Positions 44,140 through 55,400 of a DNA stretch of 64,000 nt are shown here, one piece after another. The DNA lies in contig JAQNBH010000012.1 in the NCBI GenBank assembly GCA_028752905.1, forward strand, positions 26,235,816-26,299,815, given 5' to 3'. The position numbers were made by a program, and so were the translations under genes. This stretch comes from Cladorhizidae sp. MBARI D1340-BT2. Lineage: Eukaryota; Porifera; Demospongiae; Poecilosclerida; Cladorhizidae. Within the stretch, counting starts at the first letter, position 1; each line of letters opens with the position of its first letter. The notes under the pieces are model-generated. The model saw only the letters and a list, made by a program, of their open reading frames with translations, made no database searches and was not told where the DNA came from.

Positions 44140-45660
44140 AGGTTGCTTTACCGTGGAGGAAGTTCAATGATCCATTGCCAGACAACTATCAGCTGAGTGT
44201 CAACAGATTCCGAGGCTTGCTTCGCCGACTCAAACAAGATCCAATCAATCTCAAGGAATACGACGACATAATCCAAGATCAGCTGAGCAATGGAATCATT
44301 GGAGCCATCCCAGGAGATGAAGCACTTCCGAGGACTACTCACTACTTGCCGCATCACGCCGTTGTGCGTCGAGACAAGTCCACATCGAAGATGCGCTTGG
44401 TATATGACTAAGCAGTCCCCTGACCTGAAGGTCTAACAATTTACTAGGGTCGTGTTCGGGGTTTCCTTCAGCCCATTTCTCCTTAATGCTACCATACTGT
44501 ATCACTTGGAGACATACCTGGGGACACATGAGAGCCTTGTTCATCGCCTGCTCTGTTCCACGTATGTCGACGAAATTATAACAATTGGACACACTGAAGA
44601 TGAAACTTTCAACTTGTACACTGAATCAAAGAAGTTTTTTCGTGATGGAGGGTTTTAACCTGAGAAAGTTCCTGACTAACTCTAGGCGGCTACAAGAACA
44701 GATCGACTTCCAAGAGAGTTCAAAGGCCGATAATCCACCCTAGCAGCACGATCCGACTTACTCTGAAATCACTCTTGGAGTCTCTCAAGTTCAAAAAACA
44801 GAAGAACACAAGGTCTTGGGAATACCATGGAATCCTGAGTCCGACCAACTCATCTTTGACGTCACTAACCTTGCTAGACTTGCTCTGGATATGAATCCAA
44901 TGAAGAGAAACATTGTCAGCCTCATCAACAAGTTCTATGACCCTTGGATCTCTCTCTCCGGTGATCATCAGGTTCAAGATACTTTTTCAGAAGCTTTGCC
45001 AGTGCAAGTCAGACTGGGATGATGTTGTCCCAGAATGGCTGATAGCAGAATGGAAGGAACTGACATCAGACCTTAATGAAACATTGCCAATATCTCTCCC
45101 AAGAAGCTACCTATGCGATGACGCAGACTACTTACGCTCAACCACTCTCTGTGAGTTCTGCAATGCATATGAAGGCCTATGCAGCGGTGGTCTATCTCGT
45201 CCTGAAAACCGAGTTCCACAGAGTGGTCAGATTCGTTGCTGCTAAGACGAGAGTTGTGCCCTTACAAGATCTAACGATCCCTCAATTGGAACTATTGTCT
45301 GTTTTTCTTCTCTCTAAACTTATGGTCTCTGTGCACGACAGTTTATACCAGATGGCCCCTATTGATGTAAGGTGTTACACTGATTCCAAGGTCGCACTTT
45401 ATTGGATTCTTGGAACAGATAAAGAGTGGAAACCTTTTGTCCAAAATAGAGTAAAGGAGATACGACGCAAGGTTCATCCCGATCTTTGGCACCATTGCCC
45501 AGGCATTACTAACCCTGCGGATCTGCCCTCGAGAGGAATCACTATGTTATGTTATCAGTCAATCAGTTGTGGCGCATTGGACCCGAGTGGCTTGGTTCAT
45601 ACTCACTTTCTCATGCCGATGTCGAGTCAAACCCCATGCCAGAGCCATGCTCGCAAGAGT
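44140..45660 (+). pseudogene. BEL/Pao reverse transcriptase and RNase H
   Basis: The RT N-terminal part, LPDNYQLSVNRFRGLLRRLK to TSKMRLVYD, ends at a stop near 44410. The palm segment that should follow is missing (roughly 70-100 residues). The text resumes at VRGFLQ/FGVSFSPFLLNATI, and the catalytic YVDD reads YVDE (about 44565-44580). Pao peptidase-like sequence follows (VLGIPWNPESDQLIF, NKFYDPW). RNase H gives RCYTDSKVALYWIL and WHHCPGITNPADLPSRG (45380-45540). Three or more frame changes. Confidence 0.88.
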
Positions 45661-47380
45661 TGAAATCTACTGGCAAGTTGTCCCACAATCTGTTGGCCAT
45701 TGAGAATAGGCCCACCATCGGAGACCTAATGCCATGTCAAAATTTCAGTACCCTGCAGTGGCTCATTAGGGTCACTGCATATGGTGTGAGAGCGGTGGAG
45801 CACTTCAAGACCAAGACGAAATCTTACTCCAATCATCCGATTATTTTGACGCCTCAAGAGATCGCAGCAGCCGAAGTACTATGGATCTCCCATGCACAAA
45901 GGCAGTTGGTCCTCCAGAAAGATTTCAGAACCAATTAGGCCTGTTCTGTGATGACAGGAGCTTATGGAGATGTGGCGGCCGATTACAGAATATGGAGATC
46001 CCCTGTTCAGCTAAGCACCCAGTTCTTCTGCCCCGAAGTCATCCATTCACTACACTAATAGTTTGTGCTGCTCACTAATGGGTGCATCACAACCGAACTG
46101 AAGTCCGAAGAAGATACTGGATCATAAAGGGTCGAAGTCTGATGAGATCTACAATAAACAGGTACACTATTTGCAATAAGTATGAATGAGTCCATGGCCA
46201 ACCACCTCCACCACTGCCGGAGTTTAGGGTCAAGGAAGACCCTTCCTTCACATACACAGGTGTGGATTTTGCGGGTCCTTTGTTTATTGGTCGTGGACCT
46301 CCCAATGGCTTCAGTAAGGTATGGATTTGTATATTCACTTGTCTTGTTACTCGAGCCTTACACTTGAATATTGTGTCCGGTCTATCCACCGAGACATTCA
46401 TACACTGTTTGAAGCAATTTTCATCCAGACGAGGCCTACCGCGCAAGTTTCTCTCTGACAACGGGAAAACCTTCAAAGCCACTGATAGGTTCCTTAGTGT
46501 TGTCTTCAAGGACAAGACTGTTCAATAGCACTTGACTAATCAAGGAAGTCAGTGGATTTTCATCGAACGTGCACCCTGATGGGGTGGTGTCTTTGAACGG
46601 ATGATTAAATCCACCAAACGCTGTTTATGAAAGATGGTAGGACGAGTGAACTTTCCCCACAATGAGCTACTCACTACCATAGTTGAGATAGAAGCTGTAA
46701 TCAATTCCCGAACTCTGTTGTACATTTCCTCCGCAGATTTTGACGAACCTCTCACTCCTTCCCATCTCTTAGTTGGACAAAGGTTGCTAATCCTACCTGA
46801 CCACTTGGGCTGTGTGTGGGATTCTGGAGATGATGATTTTGAAGTAAATTCCATTCAGCTGATGAAAAGAAGGAAACATCTGTCAAGTGTTCTAAATAAC
46901 TTTTGGAGGTGTTGGAGGTCTGAGTATCTGACCGAGCTCAGAGAGTGTCATCGCTACTCAGCGAAGAAGATTCCACATCATCCTCACGTATCCAAGGGAG
47001 ACGTTGGTTGTCATCCATGATGAAGCACTGCCCCGTGGTTTATGGAAACTCGGATGGATCCAGGAACTTCTCACTGGATGGGACGGAATGCCTTGGGACG
47101 CACTAGTGAGGTTTTCTACTAGAGACAGACAGTACATTGTGTTGAGAGGGCCACTCCAACTTCTCTAGCCATTAGAGATTCGTGAAGCGGAGTATCCAAA
47201 ATCCATCTCTAAAGTTATGCCTGCACCCACTCAAGAAGATCCAACCATTGACCCAGATGAAGAATCTAATGTCTCTGTTCTAACAGAACCCAAGAGACGC
47301 CCTGTTCGTGCTGCAGCCCAAAGAGCCAATGAAGAGAGGAGGGTCTGGATTCAGGAGCTGCAGGACTAACGAACTAGCAA
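45660..47380 (+). pseudogene. BEL/Pao integrase and DUF5641
   Basis: The N-terminal region (PSLWRCGGRLQNMEIPCSAK-like, 45950-46080) leads to the integrase core GVDFAGPLFIGRGPPNGFSK (first Asp, ~46262), LPRKFLSDNGKTFKATDRFL (second Asp, ~46437) and WGGVFERMIKSTKR (Glu, ~46580). EAVINSRTLLYISS and LTPSHLLVGQRL follow. DUF5641 then reads VVIHDEALPRGLWKLGW and YIVLRGPLQLL (47010-47170). The end, RRPVRAAAQRANEERRVWIQ, is just before the stop near 47369. Stops at 46526, 46560, 46628 and 47169. Confidence 0.9.
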
Positions 47381-47668
47381 TGTAAAACGATTTGAATATA
47401 CCCTCTGTTGTAATTTGTAGTTAACTTCTGAGCCTCTGTCAGTTGACCATGTCTGGTCAACGTGGGGAGAAGTCGGAAAACTGAACTGATTTATTGCGTA
47501 TTTAGTAATGGTCACTTAACCTCACGAATGTTCTCTATTGGTTTTGTCAGTCTTGCATAAAAGGAATTAGGTGTCTCGAAAATTATCTTATTGCATCGTG
47601 TGAGTGTGAGTAGTTAGCGCTGACGAAGATGAGGACAATTGGGACAGATTCTAATATCTTACAGTGTA

Positions 47669-47800
47669 TGAGTTTGGGTTGGTTTGGGTTGTTCATCACT
47701 TGTGGTAGAGTGGGGTGTATGCAATATGGAATGTGACACTAAGCACATATCACAGGTTAACTATTAGTAGTTAGTAATATCCTGCATGTATGTATACTCT
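47669..47800. repeat. X3 right part
   Basis: Continuation of the X block after the BEL/Pao insertion, with the TATGGAATGTGACACTAAGC and ACATATCACAGGTTAAC motifs shared with 16870 and 55350. Confidence 0.85.
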
Positions 47801-49895
47801 GTGGTTACTGAGGTTTACCATTAAGATCATGCATGTGATCTACGCTATATATATATATCTTGCTATTAATAGAATGGTTGGTTTTCTATATAAAACATAT
47901 GTCTCTCTAGTTCTGGGATTATTCTTGAAATATTTATACCACATGGTGGCAGTGGTGAACTATGGCACAAATACGTCTCCAACTCCAGAGCCTTTTAACT
48001 TTCGAAACCCTGACAGGCCAAGATGGAATGCCGATTCACACAACTTCATGAGCCATCTTCTCTAACTGCGGACAGTGACACCAACAAACCAATACACTTC
48101 TTAACTGCTTGGGCAAAGAAGCAGAAGTGGTACTCGTGTCTATGAATATCGCAGAGGAAGAAAGCACAGTCTATGACACCGTCATAACAAAATTTGATGC
48201 CTTCTTCCAAGTGTGATGAAACGCGGTTTTCGAGAGTGCAAGATTCAACTAGCATAATGGATTCCGCGTCGAGATGATGGAACAGTACATAATGGAACTC
48301 TATATGATGGCCGAAACCTGTAACTACTGGGAAATTAAGAATGAAATGATCCGAGATCGGCTGATATTAGGAATTAGTGGCAGCGCACTATTACAGTGAC
48401 TCCAATTGGATGCAGCACTAACTCTTGACAAAGCCAATATTCTCACAAGCAACTAAAGAAACTTCAATTGACTGACACTAGCCAGATCCTAAATGGACCT
48501 TAAAGGAAGAAGCTGAATGTTATGGGTATGTTTGATGCAACTATCTCACATGGCAACAAGTTGAAGAGGCACCCCATGTTTGTAGTTGATGGTCTGAAGA
48601 CTGACTTACTCGTACAGCCAGCTATATCTGCCCTGAATCTTGCTGTATAATTGGCGTAAATGTCGAGCAAAACCTCGACATTCACGCCAGCATAACGCAG
48701 AAGAATCCATCGGTCTTCCAATGCCTGACAATCTAAGAGAGGAGTATGAAGTCAAACTCAAGGCTGATGCTAAACCATACTCTCTCTTGGCTCTGAGACA
48801 TCTCATTACCTCTAAGGCCAAATGTTAAAGAAGAGCTTACCGGGATGGAATCTATTGGTGTCATATCCAAAGTGGAAGAACCAACACCTAGGTGTGCAGG
48901 AATGGTTATAGTGCCAAAGAAAGCTGGAGCAATTCCAGTCGACCTCAGCACCACTGCCAAAAGTGGATGACTCTCGCTGTTTTCAGTAAACTTGATGCTA
49001 GTGAATTCTGGCAAATTCCTTTAGCCAAGACATCACAACCCCTAATGAGCTTAATCACTCTTTTCGGAAGGTACTACTTCAACACGCTGCCATTTGACAT
49101 TTAGTGCAGCAGAACACTTTCAGAAATGAAAGAGCTGAATACGCTGAGGACTACAAGGAGCTCTCTGCCTGATGGATGATGTTCTAGTGTTTGGAAAGGA
49201 CAAGGAGGAGCATGATGTTTGCCTGACACCAGTGCTGAGCGCATCAAAGCAGCTAGAGCTACACTCAACCAAAGCAAATGTGAGTTTGAGAAATCCACAC
49301 TGAAATTCCTTGGTCACATCATCGACTCAAATGGAATCCAGGCAGATCCAGACAAGACATCTGCCATTTGTGAAATTAAGCCAACCACAAATATTCCAGA
49401 GATACAACGCCTCATGAGGATTGCAAAGGAGCTGGTAAAAATTTTCAGCAAGCTAGCAGAGATCACTCAAACTCTTCGATTGCTACTTAGCAATAAAACA
49501 ACTTGGATGTGGTGATGTGCTCAACAGCAGGCCTTCACCAACCTCAAAGAAGAGGTATCAAAACTAACGATACTGGCTCTCTATGACCCACAAGCACCAA
49601 CAAAAATATCAGCAGATGCCTCATCATGTGGACTGGGAGCAGTTTTGTTACAAGAAAACAGCTCTAACTGGAAACCAGTTGCATATGCCTCCAGCTCAAT
49701 GACAGAAACTGAACACAAATTGAGAAAGAGGCATGGAGAAGTTTGCAAGCTACGTACATGGAATAAAATTTATCATTGAGACCGACCACAAACCGTTAGT
49801 ACCTCTTCTAGGTATGCAAGACCTAGACAAGCCCCCACCCAGAGTGGGCCTAACACACCAGCCCCTCCCCCCTTTCTTCTGGAGTTTGGCTGGAG
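47800..49895 (+). mobile_element. R2: plus-strand Ty3/gypsy gag-pol relic
   Basis: Leader with CTATATAAAAC at 47886 and TGGTGGCAGTGG at 47944. Gag from the ATG at 47943 (VVNYGTNTSPTPEPFNFRNP), then VLVSMNIAEEESTVYDTVIT, and MELYMMAETCNYWEIKNEMI to 48380. RT and RNase H from 48720 to 49880: MSLITLFGRYYFNTLPFDI, LMDDVLVFGKDKEEHD, SKCEFEKSTLKFLGHIID, SNGIQADPDKTSAICEIKP, then YASYVHGIKFIIETDHKPLV-type RNase H near 49740. Not split by the R1 insertion, so it gives that empty site. It ends in RNase H and meets G5 head-on. Confidence 0.87.
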
Positions 49896-52400
49896 CAGGA
49901 GTGAAATTTTTCACTTCTGATCTGTAAACAATACGTGTCTTGTCTGGCTGTTGGTTGGCTTGTGTCATGCATTCAATTGGCTGTATTCAATGCACATCCT
50001 CACCACATCGCCTTTCTTCTTCACCTATAGAATTGGAAATGACCATGGGCTTTTACATGCTTCTAGAATATTATGTTCCAACTATGTCTGGATTTCCTTG
50101 TGAATACCATCTACACAACTCTTGGGGACTTGCCTTGCTGGAATCCTGATGGGCTTGGCTTACTTGGTCTTAATGGCATGTTACACTGCCATTGTTTTCC
50201 CATAGCTGTTTGTGAAGACTGTAGGGGAAGTATCTATCAAGCATTGGAGCTGTAAATCTGTCCATCATTTATGTTTGGTCCCATGAGGGCTTGTGAGGGT
50301 GATTCCCATAGGGTTAATAAGAGAAGTCCTTGCAGAGTTTCTTTATCTGTTAAGGTGATAGAAAATACATATGCCACTCAACTGTGCCAGGACTTCATCA
50401 TGTTGACAAGAATTGTTTTCTTTCTGTCATGCATGTGTACTCTGTATGTAACTGTTGATACTTTACTGACGATTTCATAAGGTCCTTGTGATTGGGCCAT
50501 GAAATTGCTAGAGGCAACAGAGGTGAGTATAACACTTGCTAACCCTGCATGAAGGATCTTTTTCTAGCTTTCAGATAGAAACAACTTTCTGTCTGTTCTT
50601 GGTAGTTCTCCTGCTTGGCTGAGCTATGTGCTAAATCTGTTCCATGTTATCCCTCATGGTTGTTAATCATTGAACAGCAGTGGTTTTTCTACTCTCACTG
50701 TCAGTCCAGGGATCCTTCAAAATCTGCAGAGGTCCTCTAACGTGAAGACCAAAGTCTTTTTTAAAGGGAGAAAATTGTGAGGATTGGTTGGGGACTTCCC
50801 TATAAACAAACAAGATTTGCAGGAAGCAATGTGCCCCACTCTTGTGTGTGTTTACTGACCTTCTTAATCATTCGTTTCAATGTGGTATCAAACTTCGTCT
50901 GAGGTTGTTATGGACTTGCTTTGATATGGTGAATACCTAGTTTCTGATACAAGGTCGTCACAAGAATGACACAAAATTAATGCCCTGATCTGTCAGTAGT
51001 TTAGCTGGTAATCCTGGGGGAGAGAATATGTCCATCAAAGCAGAAGAAAGAGTTTCACCAATATTTTTTCTGGGTAGTGTTGCATCAATGTCTGGCAAAA
51101 TCCATGGATGTGAACAGATACTTGTTACTGGCTCTAGTTTGAGGCAAAGGGTCAATTATATCAAAAGCTACCCTTGTCATTAGTTCTGTGATAATTGGCA
51201 TAGAGATTAGTGGAGCCAGGGTCTGTGGATGTCTACCTGCCTTCTGGTATTTAGTGCAGAATTCACAGGCTTGATTCATATCCAAGCTGAGGCCTAGCCA
51301 ATAAAAGTGGGGCAGCAGTCTGTGTCTGGTTTTCTTGTATCCGAGGTGACCACTCATTGGGAGCGTGTGAGCTAACCAGATGGCTTGCTGTCGTGTGTAG
51401 TCTGGCAACACTAGTTGGTGCATTCATTTTCTAACTTGTCGTGTCGAATTCTAAATAATAATCCAAAAGTAATCAGAGTTTCCCTGGTTCAGCTGTACAC
51501 ATGCTTTGTGCAAGGAAGAGTTGTTTCGTTGCCCAGCACTAAAGCCTGTGCAATCATGTTCATCATCACGGACTTGTTTAAGGTTAGGTTCTCATCTGTT
51601 TGAGAGAGTGTACTTTCATCTGTTTGAGAGTGTGTGGTTTCATCTGGTTGAGTGGGTGCAGTCTAATCTGCTTGAGAGGGTCCGCTTCATTTGGTTGAGA
51701 GGGTTCGCTTTTATTTGGTTGAGAAGGTATCTTCTCATCTGATTTAGAAGATTATATTCATCTCAGGAAGGAGAGCTGGGATAGAGACAAAGTCTTAAGC
51801 ATCTTGTTGTTTCTATCGTTTGCGGTTTATGATCCAGGTTAACAAAATAATTGCTTCATTTCCAATTAACCACTCCAACGGTGTGAGTGTGTCTGCGGAG
51901 TACATTGTGGCTGTCTTGTCAGCCTGCAGCTGTTGTTGCTCTTGCTTTGCAGCTTGTCTGGTCTGTACCAACATAACTTGTGCTTCACTTGTCAGTCTCT
52001 CTTTCACTAATGGCTCAAGTAAGTGGTTTAAGGGAGCATCTTGCCCCAGTAGAACATCAGCAGTGATGCCATCTGCCACAGCTCCTTGAAGTTTTGCAGT
52101 CTCCCACCTATGTCAATGTTTCTGTTTGCTAAATCAAATTGCTTGGGTAGATTAGTCACCCATAGTAAGGATAGCTTCTCTCCCACCTAACAGCCTTGTG
52201 GAAGTGCAAGTCTTGGAAACCACAGAGTGTGAAGCTGCTGTTTCTAACTTGATGGTTGCATCCTTGCCATGCAGTAAGCCCTGTACCAGGTAGTCATGTG
52301 AGTGATGGCAGGTGGGACAGCAAAGGTATACTTTCTCTTTAGGACACTTGGCTGCTAACAAACAAACCTATAACTGATGTAGCCAATGACAATAAATCTT
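49896..52400 (-). mobile_element. G5: most complete Gmr1-like relic
   Basis: Minus order: a Cys/His-rich knuckle KCPKEKVYLCCPTCHHSH (52300-52350); protease DATIKLETAASHSVVS (the Asp of LDTA reads Glu) and GITADVLLGQD (52030-52080); spacer with LVKERLTSEAQVMLVQTRQA and a region of ~30-bp repeats (51580-51740); zinc finger plus first Asp (51085-51423, SGHLGYKKTRHRLLPHF, VAFDIIDPLPQTRA); integrase core (50650-51160, LLTDQGINFVSF); integrase C-terminus (50400-50560); and RT start (49990-50330). No gag is recognisable between protease and LTR. Confidence 0.83.
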
Positions 52401-52654
52401 TGTAGCGACAATTGAAATAGTCAATACCACAAACAGCTGGCAATATTTCTAGTTGGTGCAGCTGGACTGGGCTGTAACTCTGCCAGACTCTGGTCTCTGG
52501 TCACACCTATGCGGAGGTCCAGCCCTTCTAGTCGAATCAAACGCATGCTAATCTTGACTAATATGTGGATCAAATGCATGCTAATCTTGACTAATATGTG
52601 GTATGGCTGAGTGGTCTTATCAAAGATCGAGGTTCATTCGGTAAGCTTGTCACC

Positions 52655-53045
52655 ATCTCTTAGGGTTTTGCGATCCGTTCTTTACCAGAATCTACAGCGA
52701 ACTGATAGTTGAGACTAATCTAGAATAGTGTTCTCTGATTATAGCCTAAATATTAATTGGAGAAACAAGGTGCAAAACTACAACAGAATCAAGTATGAAG
52801 ATGACCAGGTGGAACAGAACAGAATCCTGTTGACTAGTTTGCTATGTCAAACCTTAGCGGTTTCCTTAAATAGGTTCACCAGCCATGATTGTACAATAAC
52901 CAAATAAGGTAATGGCTCTGATTATACAAATACAAGTGTATCTACTGTCCTATCATGTTAGTGCCATGTAAGTGTGAGGTGAGAGAGGCCCCACAGATTA
53001 CCATGTGGGAAGGTGTAAATTATTGGTTGTGCTGGCTTGTGTTGC
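52655..53045 (-). mobile_element. LTR of G5 (5' side on the minus strand)
   Basis: Starts CTTAGGGTTTTGCGATCC and shares all blocks with the G3 LTR, including ATGACCAGGTGGAACAGAAC and CCTATCATGTTAGTGCCATG. The gag-sized gap between 52400 and 52655 holds only about 250 bp with a duplicated CATGCTAATCTTGACTAATA. This matches the short G3 version, so the gag was lost before duplication. Confidence 0.75.
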
Positions 53046-53051
53046 CTGTTA

Positions 53052-53511
53052 AGGCTGATTAACAATATGCAAAACACTTTAAGCGATGCGACGCAATGCG
53101 TTGTTTAAAAAAAATATTGTGAACACAAAATGGTGTCACATCGCACCACGTCGCACCACTTGAATAGAATTGAGTTATATTCGAGCGGCGTTGTGACCTG
53201 TCATTGTATCATTCTGGTGTGCGTTTATTTGAGTTTTTCGTAATTCTGGTGTTCTTTATTTTGATTTTTCAGTAAAAGCTGGTGATTTCAAACCTGATTG
53301 GACGATGAAACCTTATCAAAGCAGTGATAACATTCGCTAGTATATTGGATGTGCGAGTGACATGAGCGCTAGCATCTGTTAATTAATGGGTGGGATTCCA
53401 GTTGGGTGAAAGTTCAAGTTTGGGTGAGCGTAGACTCCGTTATTGTAAACAGCTAGAAGTGATGCGACGTGATCCGATATGAAGGCCTAGCAGTATATTT
53501 TGAACCAGCCT
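53052..53511. mobile_element. Harbinger-like MITE, TTA-flanked (copy B)
   Basis: Same length (460 bp), position and orientation as 30419-30878. Flanks are TTA at 53049-53051 and 53512-53514. Ends AGGCTGATTAACAATATGC and ATTTTGAACCAGCCT. The shared site shows that one insertion was copied with the segment. Confidence 0.77.
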
Positions 53512-53689
53512 TTAGGATTGGGTAAATGCATGTGATTCATGACTTGATTGAATACTAGAGTGTGTAAATGCAGCAATACTGATGCACGCCTGCAGCTGCC
53601 CGACTGCTGAATTCAACTCTTAAGATCAGGGTGTGAACTACACCCATCACTGTCCGACAGATCATGAATCACGTGCATTTCATGTGACA

Positions 53690-53985
53690 CACGTTGCCAG
53701 AGAGTATAAATGTGTTGCCAGTGAGTAGTTGTGTTGCCAGTGAGTATAAATGTGTTGCCAGTGAGTAAATGTGTTGCCAGTGAGTATAAATGTGTTGCCA
53801 GTGAGTAAATGTGTTGCCAGTGAGTATAAATGTGTTGCCAGTGAGTATAAATGTGTTGCCAGTGAGTATAAATGTGTTACCAGTGAGTATAAATGTGATG
53901 CCAGTGAGTATAAATGTGTTGCCAGTGAGTATAAATGTGTTTCCAGTGAGTATAAATCTGTTGCCAGTGAGTATAAATGTGTTGC
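53690..53985. repeat. M4: 21-bp minisatellite array, ~14 units
   Basis: Same unit and flanks as M1-M3. The first units are irregular: GAGTAGTTGTG and GAGTAAATG forms lack two or four bases. The rest are regular, with GTTACC, GATGCC and TTTCC variants. Confidence 0.95.
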
Positions 53986-53999
53986 ATTGTGTCCGTGTC

Positions 54000-55400
54000 T
54001 TCATATGCCCCTGAAGGCCAAAGCATTCTGTTAAATCATTGGCAAATTTTTTTAAGAAAGATAAGTCATCGGAACGAGTCAACTATCATATCGCAGCTGC
54101 CAGAATGGAAAGATTGCTAGTTACTCGCTGATGCAGAAATAGAAAATACAGAGCATACAAATGATGCGTCACAAGAAATTGAGGATACAGGATTGTTTAT
54201 TTAGCATAAACGTTTGATGTAAGTATTTTTTCATACACTGGAGTAAATGAGAATGAAGTACCAGCTATATTGCTTATTAATAATTTATTTAGCTAATACA
54301 TATTGTTTTGACAGTGTTAGTGCTTTTGGTTCAAGTGATCAGCCTGGTAGTGGCAGTGAGGGTGAGAAAACCTTTAATTAGTGCTACTTTTCAGGTCAGG
54401 CTGGCTATAGGAATAGGACTGGATTTTTTGGTGGTTTATAAGTTTCGCTTTCACAAGTTCCAAAAGACTGGGATAATATTTCAGCCATGTTTAATATTAG
54501 TGGGTGTGGCTATCTGTGTTTTGGCACAGGGGCAGGGTTTCTGGCTCAACTGGAGGAATCTGGATTTTAAGTGGTGGGGGGGAGGGGGGGGGGGGGGCAT
54601 GATGGTTAAATATGTGAAAAAGTTTCTAATGAATTTTAATAATACAATTTCCAAGGGGGGGCACAAACGTGCCAAGGGGGAGCAGCCGCACCTGCCAACC
54701 CCCCCCCCCCCCCCCCCCCCCCCCAAATGAAACCCTGGGTACCACTCCTTCCTCCTGGGTCTCCTGAGTTATATGAAACCTCGAGGGTGTGGTCTACCTG
54801 TGTTTTGGGAGAGGAGGGAAGGGAGGGGGGATTGGGCACTAAGTGTGAGGGAGGGTGCTAAATAAAGAATGTTTTTGTGTTGGAACTAATGGGAGTAATG
54901 CGTATGTGAGTTATGGTGGTGGGGGTTAGTGTGTGCATGATTTAGTTGGTGGGTAGAGGGGGTGTGAGTTTGGTGTGTGTATGAGTTTGGTAGTGGGAGA
55001 GGTGTGTGCAAGAGGTGGTGTTTGTGGGCTTGGTGTGTGTGTATGAGGTGGTGTTTGTGGGTTTAGTGTGTGTGGGTTGGGGTTGTGGGATAAGTGAAGT
55101 GTGATAAGTGAAGTGGGGTAGTTGTGTGTTTGTGTGGGTTGAGGGTGTGTGAGTGTCATTTGGCTGGGATGGTGGGTGTGGTGTGTTTATGGGATAGGGT
55201 GGTGAAGTGATGTATGTTTGAGTTGGGGTGGTGGGAGTGGTGTGGGTATGATTGGGTGTGTGCGTATATGAGTTGCTGGTGTAGGATGGTGTATGAGTTT
55301 GGGTTGGGTCGGTTGTGCATCACTTGTGGTAGTAGTGGGGTGTGTGTATTATGGAATGTGACACTTAGCACATATCACAGGTTTAGTATTAGTGGTTTGT
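54000..55400. repeat. X4: flank and G/T-rich block
   Basis: Fullest copy of the block. It includes 54000-54520 (CATATCGCAGCTGCCAGAAT, TTTCGCTTTCACAAGTT), the insertion 54533-54737, and the G/T-rich part 54890-55310. A 54308-54730 plus frame and its reverse are products of homopolymers and are not taken as genes. Confidence 0.85.
54533..54737. mobile_element. Small element with CAGGGTTTC ends and homopolymer arms
   Basis: Begins CAGGGTTTC and ends GAAACCCTG (9-bp inverted ends), 205 bp. X1 lacks it. A G run at ~54571-54597 and a C run at 54699-54724 could pair as a hairpin. CAGGGTTTC ends are hAT-like, but no 8-bp flanking duplication was found. Confidence 0.55.

Larger units (their letters stand above)
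41807..47668 (+). mobile_element. BEL/Pao retrotransposon inserted in X3
   Basis: Two 193-bp LTRs bound a gag-pol relic. The target duplication GTGTA is present at 41807-41811 and 47664-47668. X1 and X4 show the uninterrupted GATGGTGTATGAGTTTGGG. Domain order is gag, protease (DUF1758/1759-type), RT, Pao peptidase/RNase H, integrase, DUF5641. RT carries a deletion and several stops occur, so it is not autonomous. LTR divergence of ~8% suggests an old insertion, or one that has evolved quickly. Confidence 0.95.

Noticed and set aside
54308..54839. Plus and minus frames ending in poly-Gly or poly-Pro
   Set aside because: Generated by G and C homopolymers in a small element. No conserved domain and absent from X1.
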